Assembly: GCF_017309185.1 (NCBI RefSeq)
Contig: NZ_JAEKJZ010000001.1
Location: 1,178,001-1,242,000 of the forward strand
DNA: 64,000 bases
Source of the DNA: Roseibium aggregatum
GTDB lineage: Bacteria > Pseudomonadota > Alphaproteobacteria > Rhizobiales > Stappiaceae
Reading direction: 5' to 3'
Shown: positions 43,601 through 50,803 of the stretch, in pieces
How positions within the stretch are numbered: position 1 is the stretch's first letter
How the letters are laid out: each line of letters begins with the position of its first letter
Position numbers and translations under genes: made by a program
Notes under the pieces: model-generated
Database searches by the model: none
What the model was told of the DNA's origin: nothing
The model's input: only the letters and a program-made list of their open reading frames with translations

Positions 43601-45085
43601 ATGATTGGAATGTCATTTTTGACAGAACGCCTGTTTCAATGGATCAAGTCGTCTCACATTCACGCGCTCCGTGTTGCGCATTCGACACCGAACGGCGAAA
43701 CTCCGCTCAGCATTTTCTTCCGGGTTATCATGAGCACCTATCGCGACAAACTGCGCTACATCGTCAATGGCGGGCCGCCGGAACGTGGCATCCCGGACCG
43801 GGTGCGCAGCGAAATACGGGCCCGTGAAGCGACATCGGAGCGCCTGATCGGCTGGGTGCAGCTGGCGCTGGTGCTGTTTTTCTCGACGCTATACGCGATC
43901 GCGCCACGCGCGGAAGGGTCTTCCGGGTTCAACTTTGTCCCGATCGCGCTTGGAACCTACTTTCTCTTCACGGTCCTGCGGCTGGTTCTGTCTTACAGGT
44001 TCGAGTTGCCGCGTTGGTACCTGCTGGTTTCGATCGGCGTGGACATGGCGCTCCTGGTGGGCCTGATCTTTTCCTTTCATATTCAGTACGGACAGCACCC
44101 GACCTTTTATCTGAAAACGCCCACGCTGATGTATGTGTTCATCTTCATCGGCTTGAGAGCGCTCAGATTCGACCCGCGCTTCGTTCTGACCACCGGTCTT
44201 GTTGCCGTGGCCGGCTGGCTGGGTCTGGTGTTTTATGCCGCGTTCGCCGACATGGACCAAATGCGGGTGACCCGGAACTATGTCGAATACCTGACCGGCA
44301 ACACCATTCTGATCGGCGCGGAACTGGACAAGACCATGGTGATCCTCGCGGTTACCGTCATTCTTTCCGTCGCGCTATATCGGGGGCGCTCGATGTTGTT
44401 CGAAGCCACCAGGGACCACGCGGCGGCTTCCGACCTGCGGCGGTTCTTCGCCCCCGAAGTCGCGGCCTCGATCACGGAAGCGCATCAGGAATTGCAGGCC
44501 GGGGAGGGCAGCCAGCGCGAGGCCGCCATCCTCTACGCCGACATCCGTTCCTTTACAGCGACATCCGCGGTGCTTCCACCGGAGACAGTGCTCGCCGTAC
44601 TGGCCGAATACCAGAACCTCGCTTCCGAGATTATCAATCAGGAAGGCGGCCGCATCGACAAATTTCTCGGCGACGGCATCCTGGCGACCTTCGGCGCGGT
44701 GCACCCCTCGGCCACTTACGCCGCCGACGCGCTCCGGGCGGCATCCCGGCTGGTCGAAGGCGTTTCCTCGGAACAGGGCCGTTTTCTGAACGCCGGTTGG
44801 CCCGGACCGCTCAGAATTGGAACCGCAGTGGCGGCCGGGCCGGTAACCGTTGGCGTGATCGGATCGAAAAACCGGCTCGAATTCACCGTGATCGGCGACG
44901 CGGTCAACCGGGCGGCCAAGCTGGAAGACGCCAACAAGACCCAGAAAACCGCCGCGTTGACAGACAGGTCCACCTGGGATCTTGCCTGTCGGCAGGATTG
45001 CTCGGTCCCGATGATCGAGCTGCGGCCCCGGTCTCAAGTGGCTGGTGTCAGCCACACGGTCGATCTCGTGGTCTTTGCCTGCTGA
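43601..45085 (+). CDS. Membrane-bound class III adenylate/guanylate cyclase with Lys at the transition-state Arg position
   Basis: A 494-residue cyclase. An N-terminal region of about 80 residues is followed by about five or six membrane helices (80-260) and one catalytic domain. Metal-binding D314 (LYADIRSFT) and D358 (DKFLGDGIL) and purine-contacting K354 are present, as is N436. Four residues after that Asn, where class III enzymes carry the transition-state Arg, there is Lys440. Activity may be reduced, or the Lys may substitute. It lies 279 bases after the MBL gene on the same strand and is probably part of the same signalling set. Confidence 0.88.
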   Translation: MIGMSFLTERLFQWIKSSHIHALRVAHSTPNGETPLSIFFRVIMSTYRDKLRYIVNGGPPERGIPDRVRSEIRAREATSERLIGWVQLALVLFFSTLYAIAPRAEGSSGFNFVPIALGTYFLFTVLRLVLSYRFELPRWYLLVSIGVDMALLVGLIFSFHIQYGQHPTFYLKTPTLMYVFIFIGLRALRFDPRFVLTTGLVAVAGWLGLVFYAAFADMDQMRVTRNYVEYLTGNTILIGAELDKTMVILAVTVILSVALYRGRSMLFEATRDHAAASDLRRFFAPEVAASITEAHQELQAGEGSQREAAILYADIRSFTATSAVLPPETVLAVLAEYQNLASEIINQEGGRIDKFLGDGILATFGAVHPSATYAADALRAASRLVEGVSSEQGRFLNAGWPGPLRIGTAVAAGPVTVGVIGSKNRLEFTVIGDAVNRAAKLEDANKTQKTAALTDRSTWDLACRQDCSVPMIELRPRSQVAGVSHTVDLVVFAC

Positions 45086-45308
45086 CCGCTGCCGGGCCGG
45101 GAACGCCCGCGTCCCGCGGGGATCCACACACCCTCGGCCGGGCCTGATTGCACGTGTGGTTTCGCCGGGGGGAGATCGTCTGCAGCCTGGGGAAAATCCT
45201 TGACCGGCGCGGGAAACTCGGCCACCTTGACAACCCTGTTGACCTATTCGTCAAAAAGAAAGATTAAGTCCATTATTTTCAATGGATTGCATGTTGTGGG
45301 AGGCTTCT

Positions 45309-46076
45309 TTGAAACTCGATTCATCTGTGAGTGCCGTGGTGACCGGCGGAGCGTCGGGACTCGGCGCGGCAACGGCCAAAATGCTTGCGGCAGAAGGCGT
45401 GAAAGTGACGTTGTTCGACCGGAACGCGGCTCAGGGGGAGACGGTCGCCTCGGAAATCGGCGGTGTCTTCGCCGAAGTGGACGTGACCGACCAGGCAAGC
45501 GTCGAAGCCGGTTTCGAAAAGGCTCGGGCGGCACATGGCCAGGAACGCATTCTGGTCAATTGCGCGGGGATCGCTCCGGTCGCGAAAACGACGTCGCGCG
45601 GCGAACCGCACCCCATGGACATGTTTGAAAAGGTGATCGCGGTGAACCTTGTCGGGTCCTTCCGCTGCATTTCGATTGCCGCGACGGGCATGTCGGCGCT
45701 GGATCCCGTGACCGGCGACGGTGGCCGGGGCGTGATTGTTTCCACGGCGTCCGTGGCGGCCTTTGACGGACAGATCGGCCAGGTGGCCTACGCCGCGTCC
45801 AAGGCCGGGATTGCAGGCATGACCTTGCCGGTTGCCCGGGATCTTTCCAAGTCCGGTATCCGGGTGATGACGATCGCCCCTGGAATTTTCGAAACGCCGA
45901 TGCTTCTGGGTCTGTCGCAAGAGGTGCAGGATTCTCTCGGCCAGCAGGTTCCATTCCCCTCGCGGCTCGGCAAGGCGGACGAATATGCGCGGCTCGTCAA
46001 ATCCATTTGCGATAACGACATGCTGAACGGAGAGACCATCCGTCTTGACGGAGCGATCCGCATGGCGCCCAGGTAA
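45309..46076 (+). CDS. Short-chain dehydrogenase/reductase, HSD10-like
   Basis: A 255-residue SDR. The cofactor motif is TGGASGLGAATA and the acidic FDR after strand 2 indicates NAD(H). NCAGIAPVAK follows, and the catalytic Ser-Tyr-Lys is found in VSTASVAAF and YAASKAG. The long, PMDMF-containing loop and overall length resemble type II 3-hydroxyacyl-CoA dehydrogenase (HSD17B10 group), so a beta-oxidation-type reaction is likely. The TTG at 45309 is chosen because GGGAGG lies 5 bases before it; an ATG 27 bases earlier overlaps the ribosome binding site. It is monocistronic as far as seen. Confidence 0.87.
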   Translation: MKLDSSVSAVVTGGASGLGAATAKMLAAEGVKVTLFDRNAAQGETVASEIGGVFAEVDVTDQASVEAGFEKARAAHGQERILVNCAGIAPVAKTTSRGEPHPMDMFEKVIAVNLVGSFRCISIAATGMSALDPVTGDGGRGVIVSTASVAAFDGQIGQVAYAASKAGIAGMTLPVARDLSKSGIRVMTIAPGIFETPMLLGLSQEVQDSLGQQVPFPSRLGKADEYARLVKSICDNDMLNGETIRLDGAIRMAPR

Positions 46077-46335
46077 GGCCAGCCACAGTCTTTTGTGGCC
46101 CGCTCCGGCCAGCCGGACGGCGCAGCGCGCCCTACCGGCAAGCCGGACCGGGCCGGCACATGGAAGCCTGTTGGTTTCGCTTGGCTGAAGACCCTGAAGC
46201 AGGTGGATCGAGAGGCTTGGCCGCGTGCGGGCTGGCTCCGCACTTTTTTAGAGAGATTGCACGTCCGCGCTTTCCATTCCATGCAAGGTCGGTTACTGGA
46301 AAAGTCCGTTACCTCCCTTACGTCATGGAGCGGCA

Positions 46336-46854
46336 ATGTCTGTGAAAATGCACGAACTTGCGCCACACCATCTGCCTTATTTCATTCCCCTGGCCGATGG
46401 CAGCGACCCGATGATGCGCAATGTGCTCATTGCGCTCATCATCCTGATTATCCTCATCGGAACTTTTTACCTTTATCTGCACTCGTTGCCCGAACGCCTG
46501 GCGCATAAGCACGGCCGGATACAATTCGAGCTCGTCGCCGTCCTTGGCCTTTTGGCACTGTTTACACACAATCAGATTTTCTGGGTCGCCGCGCTCGTTC
46601 TGGCTTTCATACAGCTGCCGGATTTCATGGCGCCACTCGAGAGCATCGCCAGTTCGGCGCGTAAGATTGCCTTCGGAGACACTGCTGGCGAGGCCCCTGA
46701 AAACGTGGCGCAAGAGGCCGAGGCGGAAATCGAAAGCGATACCGGTTCCGAAAACGCGAAGGCAAACGCCCAAGTCTCCGAACAGGAAACGGCGCGAGAA
46801 CCAAAGATGCCAGCCGAAGTCCCCACGCAGGCTGAAGAGCGGAAGGATACCTGA
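46336..46854 (+). CDS. Small inner-membrane partner of HlyD-type adaptor
   Basis: A 172-residue protein with two hydrophobic segments (about 27-48 and 63-92), followed by an acidic, low-complexity tail rich in Glu, Ala and Pro. I do not recognise a named domain. Its stop overlaps the ATG of the HlyD-type gene by one base (TGATG), so the two are translationally coupled. This resembles the E. coli yibI-yibH pair, in which a small membrane protein precedes an HlyD family protein. It probably anchors or assembles the adaptor. Confidence 0.65.
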   Translation: MSVKMHELAPHHLPYFIPLADGSDPMMRNVLIALIILIILIGTFYLYLHSLPERLAHKHGRIQFELVAVLGLLALFTHNQIFWVAALVLAFIQLPDFMAPLESIASSARKIAFGDTAGEAPENVAQEAEAEIESDTGSENAKANAQVSEQETAREPKMPAEVPTQAEERKDT

Positions 46855-48095
46855 TGTTTGAAACGCTCTTCAGTGCGATGATCACGATCCTGCCGGATTA
46901 TCTGTTTCGCAGATATGTTCAGGGCAAGCGTATAGGGCATGAAATAACCCTCTATTCGGTCTGGTTCGAGTTGCGCTACGGCATCGTTACCTGCCTCATG
47001 CTGACCATAACGCTGATCACGCTCATCTTCTATTTCCACCCCACGTCCACCGATGCGGTGTCCATGTTCCGCACGGTCGCAATTCTGCCGGAGGCGACAG
47101 GTCGCGTCGAAGAGGTTTTCGTTCCGCTGGAACTGGCGACCGAGGTCAAGGCGGGAGAGCCGATCTTCAGGCTGGACAGCAGTCGGCAGGAAGCCGATGT
47201 CCTGACGGCGAAACAGCAGGTGGAGGAAATCAAGGGCGAAATCGCCCTGGCCAAGGGAGAGCTGGCCGTCGCGACCGCGCAGGTTGACCAGGCCGAGGCG
47301 TCGCTCAAGCAGGCGCAGGATGAACTTGAAACCCGCCAGGACTTGTTTACCCGCAATGCGAATGTGGTCAGCGAGCGCGACATCGAAAAACTCCAGAACA
47401 CCGTCGATTCCAGAACAGGCGGTCTGGAAGCGGCAAAAGCCAACAAGGAACTGGCTGAAACCAAGATCAACGTGGCCTTGCCGAGCAAGCTCAAAAGCGC
47501 GGAGGCAAGGCTTGCTGAGGCCGAAGTCGAACTCGAAAAAATGACCGTTTACGCGAAAGTCGATGGAACGGTCGCCCAGTTCGTTCTGCGGCCCGGAGAG
47601 ATCGTAACGCCACTGATGCGGCCCGCTGGCATCATCATTCCGGCGGATTCCCTGCATCAGAGAATTTTGGCGGGCTTCGGTCAGGTCGAAGCGCAGGTTC
47701 TTAAAAAGGGCATGATCGCGGAGGCCTTCTGTCCGGCGGTTCCCTTCACGATCATTCCTCTTGTGATCACGGATGTTCAGGAGGAAATCGCATCCGGCCA
47801 AGTCAACCCGGGGAGCCGGCTTGCCGACGCCAGCGAGGCCTCGAAAACAGCGACAATAACCACGATCCTGGAGCCTCTCTATGAAGGTGGGCTCGACAAG
47901 CTGCCTCCTGGAGCGACCTGTACCGTCAATGCCTACACCAGCAATCACGAAAGGCTGAGTTCCGACGAGAACCTGTCCACCGCCCAGTTCGTGTTCCTAC
48001 ACGTTGTCGATACGGTTGGTCTGGTTCATGCGCTCATTTTGCGCAGTCAGGCCCTGCAATACCCGATCAAGACGCTGGTGCTGACGGGACACTGA
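46854..48095 (+). CDS. HlyD/EmrA family membrane-fusion (periplasmic adaptor) protein
   Basis: A 413-residue adaptor. An N-terminal cytoplasmic stretch and one membrane helix (about 44-66) are followed by a biotinyl-lipoyl half motif, then a long coiled-coil hairpin (about 110-225, with repeated Lys/Glu/Ala heptads) and a beta-barrel region with GTVAQFVLRPGEIVTPL. Such adaptors link an inner-membrane pump to an outer-membrane channel, but no pump or TolC-like gene is adjacent. The C-terminal region after about 350 is longer than usual. Coupled to the preceding membrane protein gene. Confidence 0.85.
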   Translation: MFETLFSAMITILPDYLFRRYVQGKRIGHEITLYSVWFELRYGIVTCLMLTITLITLIFYFHPTSTDAVSMFRTVAILPEATGRVEEVFVPLELATEVKAGEPIFRLDSSRQEADVLTAKQQVEEIKGEIALAKGELAVATAQVDQAEASLKQAQDELETRQDLFTRNANVVSERDIEKLQNTVDSRTGGLEAAKANKELAETKINVALPSKLKSAEARLAEAEVELEKMTVYAKVDGTVAQFVLRPGEIVTPLMRPAGIIIPADSLHQRILAGFGQVEAQVLKKGMIAEAFCPAVPFTIIPLVITDVQEEIASGQVNPGSRLADASEASKTATITTILEPLYEGGLDKLPPGATCTVNAYTSNHERLSSDENLSTAQFVFLHVVDTVGLVHALILRSQALQYPIKTLVLTGH

Positions 48096-48133
48096 ATCTG
48101 GTACTCTTGAGTGCTGGCCGATTTCAATTGCAG

Positions 48134-48155
48134 CCTGCCGGATGACCCCGGCAGG
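48134..48155 (+). terminator. Hairpin after the HlyD-type gene
   Basis: An 8-base-pair perfect stem (CCTGCCGG/CCGGCAGG) with a 6-base loop, 39 bases after the stop codon. The following bases are not a U-run, so it is only a probable transcript end. Confidence 0.4.
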
Positions 48156-48463
48156 TTGCCGGAACCGTCGCCTTTCCTCCAGGGGCTCGGGGAAAGCGAA
48201 GCGCGGCCCAGGCGTGGCAGAGCTATTCGGGAAGCTTCGTTAAAACCAGTGTTTTGGGGAGCACACGAACCGGCGTTCGGGCCTCGAATTTCCGCTTCAC
48301 GGCGGAGGCATTGAACAAATGATGGAAAAGCCAATACGCTTCAGACGGGGCGCTCTGCGCTGCGACAAAAACGCCAGAAACTTCCGGTCCATCGTCGTAA
48401 TTTCCGCAGCCTTCATCTTGATAAAATGCGCTAACGCAGCATTAGTAGGGGAGGATAGAGGGC
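48156..48463. other. Interval without a supportable gene
   Basis: About 300 bases between the HlyD-type gene and a membrane protein gene. Two short plus-strand open frames have no domain or ribosome binding site. G+C falls towards the right end, where lower-GC accessory genes begin. Confidence 0.4.
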
Positions 48464-49072
48464 GTGATTGTCATGAACATACGGCAGAAAGCGTTTTTGA
48501 TAGATTTGCTTGAAGGCGTACCTTCAATTGCTTTTCTCATTTTTCTACGAAATGAGGCTGGATTGGAGTTGGCCGGCTGGATAGGCTCACTTGCAGCTCT
48601 ATTGGCATTTGCCGCGCTCTACTTACTGAACTGCAAAAGCCATCCGGTTCTCTTGGGCGTAAACTTACACTTGCTGTTTGCAACACCCGTAATCATTGGC
48701 ATTGATTACGCCGGTGCCACGCAGCTTGCGTCTTTCTTGGCAAGCCACGCTCACAAAGGGGTATTGTTGACGGTTTGCATTGTGGGTGTCCTGGAAACCA
48801 TGTTCATGGCAGGCGGCTTTGTGGGCGCTCCTGATTTACCCAAAAAGACCATAACCAAGTACTCCCGCATGATGCTGGTGGTGGGATTGACAGGTGTGTG
48901 TTGGGCTTTTGGTACCGAGGCGAGCGCATTTATCGCGGTTCTCGTGTCATTGACTGCAATGATTGGACTGCGAAACTTCCTATTGGCTCGATGGCAAGAC
49001 AACAATAGTGGCGCTGCCGCATTGTTCATCGGCTTGCCAATTTCCGGTCATGGTTCCGAAACGGCTGTATAA
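48464..49072 (+). CDS. Hypothetical membrane protein
   Basis: A protein of about 200 residues with some six predicted membrane helices (about 15-30, 37-55, 66-80, 98-118, 133-150 and 155-170). It has no recognised domain; the general look is of a DoxX- or DUF-type small integral protein. Start is either GTG at 48464 or ATG at 48473, both behind GAGG/GAGGG sequences. Its G+C is clearly lower than that of its neighbours and its codon use includes many A/T-ending codons, suggesting acquisition by transfer. No functional neighbour is obvious. Confidence 0.6.
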   Translation: MIVMNIRQKAFLIDLLEGVPSIAFLIFLRNEAGLELAGWIGSLAALLAFAALYLLNCKSHPVLLGVNLHLLFATPVIIGIDYAGATQLASFLASHAHKGVLLTVCIVGVLETMFMAGGFVGAPDLPKKTITKYSRMMLVVGLTGVCWAFGTEASAFIAVLVSLTAMIGLRNFLLARWQDNNSGAAALFIGLPISGHGSETAV

Positions 49073-49209
49073 AAGTCAGACGAAATCAGTGTCATCTTCA
49101 TTGCGCAATGCATGTGGCGGCAGCCGCTACCAAACTGCAATTCTTATGAGGGCCTGGCCACTCGCCGGGTCGGTTTGCCTTTTGAGACTGTCGCCGGTGG
49201 CAGCGCCGG

Positions 49210-49464
49210 TCAGCTGCGCTCGGCAGGCCAATAGCCGTTTTCGGCATTACGGGAGACAGCGATGGCGCGGACGTTCTTTGAACAGCAGGCGCTGCATGTG
49301 AGCTTGGCGCCAAGGTCGGAGACCTTCTGATCGCCCGCATATCGGCTTGACTTCATGTAGCGGAACCGACCGCAAGAATCGCAAAGAATGGCAAGCCTTC
49401 GATCACTCTCAAGGAGGTTGTCGATTGTGGGGTCGTCTGGTTCAAGAGAAGTATGAATGTTCAT
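49210..49464 (-). CDS. Small zinc-ribbon protein, function unknown
   Basis: An 84-residue protein with two CxxC knuckles, LCDSCGRFRYM and LTCSACCSKN, about 30 residues apart, which should bind one zinc ion. The N-terminal part is acidic. Similar small zinc-ribbon proteins are scattered through rhizobia and relatives without assigned function; a nucleic-acid or protein-contact role is possible. It converges with the membrane protein gene upstream. AT-rich sequence of nearly 290 bases precedes it and contains no gene I can support. Confidence 0.65.
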   Translation of the reverse strand: MNIHTSLEPDDPTIDNLLESDRRLAILCDSCGRFRYMKSSRYAGDQKVSDLGAKLTCSACCSKNVRAIAVSRNAENGYWPAERS

Positions 49465-49750
49465 AATCTACGTTCTTGAGAAATCGAAATTAAGAACCTC
49501 TTAAAAAGGTCCGCGCTTACCGCCGAGATTAAAAATAATAACAGGAAACTCCCGAGAGTAAACATCAAAATAATTACATGATTGAGGAGTCATGTTCTGG
49601 AAATATATAGAAATAAAATTTAACACTGCCGAAAAAAGCGAATTATTTACGCTGGATATCATGGCAAATTTTGACAGGGAAGTTATTTGTTTTGCGGTGC
49701 GGTATGAGACGGTTCTCGATTTCTGCAAACCAAGCCTGTAAGAGAGAACC

Positions 49751-50053
49751 ATGATGACGCTCTCTGGGACTTGGATTGACCTGTTCGGCTTGTCCGGACT
49801 TCTGAACCCGTTCGCTCTTATTATCGGAGCATACTTGGGGTGGCGGGCCGATCAGCCGCAAAAACTCTGGATTGCCGGTTTCGCGGCGGCAGCGCTTTCA
49901 CTCATTCTGGAAACAGCGGTCGGTCTGGTGCATTTGCCGCAGCCGATTTCCCAGGATGCCGGCGCGCTGGCCATGTTCCCCTTCCGGTTTGCCGGCGGGT
50001 TTGTCGCCGCCAGTCTGGCATTATGGCTGAACACGCGCAGAAAGCAGAATTGA
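49751..50053 (+). CDS. Small hypothetical membrane protein
   Basis: A 100-residue protein with three predicted helices (about 17-33, 41-58 and 73-93). The positively charged end TRRKQN suggests a cytoplasmic C-terminus. No known domain. The ATG is preceded by AGAGAG. It lies between AT-rich DNA and the convergent DUF6455 gene, in a stretch of small accessory genes. Confidence 0.6.
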   Translation: MMTLSGTWIDLFGLSGLLNPFALIIGAYLGWRADQPQKLWIAGFAAAALSLILETAVGLVHLPQPISQDAGALAMFPFRFAGGFVAASLALWLNTRRKQN

Positions 50054-50183
50054 CCAAAACGCGTTTTGCTCTGATACCGGATAACATGGATCGAGCGGCC
50101 TGGCCGTCTCAACACGTCGAGTTGAGAACTGGACGTTCCTGAAGTCTCTGTGTTTCCCGTCCGGCGAGGAAACGCGCCGAGGG

Positions 50184-50435
50184 TCAGTTATCCAGCCATT
50201 GCTTGAAGAGGTCGGCATTCGGGCATTTGTCCAATGGACCGTCCGCGCCCCCCTGATGATTTTCCAGCCATTTCCGGCATGCTTCGGTCTCGCGGCAAGA
50301 GACGCAACGCAAAGCCGCTGACCGCATTTCCATGTTGGCCTGGATACTGGCCGGTATCTTGTTCATCGCCCCGATTGTATCGAGCATGCGCCCCATGAGT
50401 TCGGCGCGTTCGGTGAGACGGTCCATCCAATTCAC
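50184..50435 (-). CDS. DUF6455 family protein
   Basis: An 83-residue protein with an amphipathic first half and a Cys cluster in the second: LRCVSCRETEACRKWLE, then CPNADLF. This spacing of four cysteines and the CPNA end are typical of DUF6455, a family common in Alphaproteobacteria whose function is unknown. Start is GTG, with AAGGAG upstream. An FNR-like box lies about 130 bases upstream, which would fit oxygen-regulated expression and a metal-binding role; both are inference. Confidence 0.72.
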   Translation of the reverse strand: MNWMDRLTERAELMGRMLDTIGAMNKIPASIQANMEMRSAALRCVSCRETEACRKWLENHQGGADGPLDKCPNADLFKQWLDN

Positions 50436-50565
50436 GTCGTGTCTCCTTTGTTCGGGACATTGAGTTCAACGCCCGCCTGTGACCTTTGATGCATTTCGGC
50501 GGCAGGCAGCAAGATGTCTGGTCCCTGTGTGAAAGCCAGCATGCGGTGTTCGTTGAGGGGTGACC

Positions 50566-50579
50566 TTGATCAGAGTCAA
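50566..50579. promoter_or_regulatory. FNR/FixK-type box between DUF6455 and fliK
   Basis: TTGAT-N4-GTCAA matches the symmetric TTGAY-N4-RTCAA core used by FNR, FixK and DNR regulators in Alphaproteobacteria. It is 131 bases from the DUF6455 start (minus) and 225 bases from fliK (plus). The remainder of the 368-base interval 50436-50803 shows no gene. Confidence 0.45.
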
Positions 50580-50803
50580 CACTTCGCAAATACTGGGAAT
50601 CCGGCCATACTCGGTGTTCAAAGGCTCTTATCAAATTCGCCCGGTCCGTTCCTTCCCGGGCAGGTTCTTCCGGCCAAGCGGTGTATCGGGTCTTTCAGGA
50701 GGCTCCCGCGTTGATCGGGTGCAGGAAATTGAAAACCTTGAATCGGCGGTTCGAAATAACCAATCGAGTCCGATGAGAGGTCCGTCGATCTGGAGGCGGC
50801 GTG

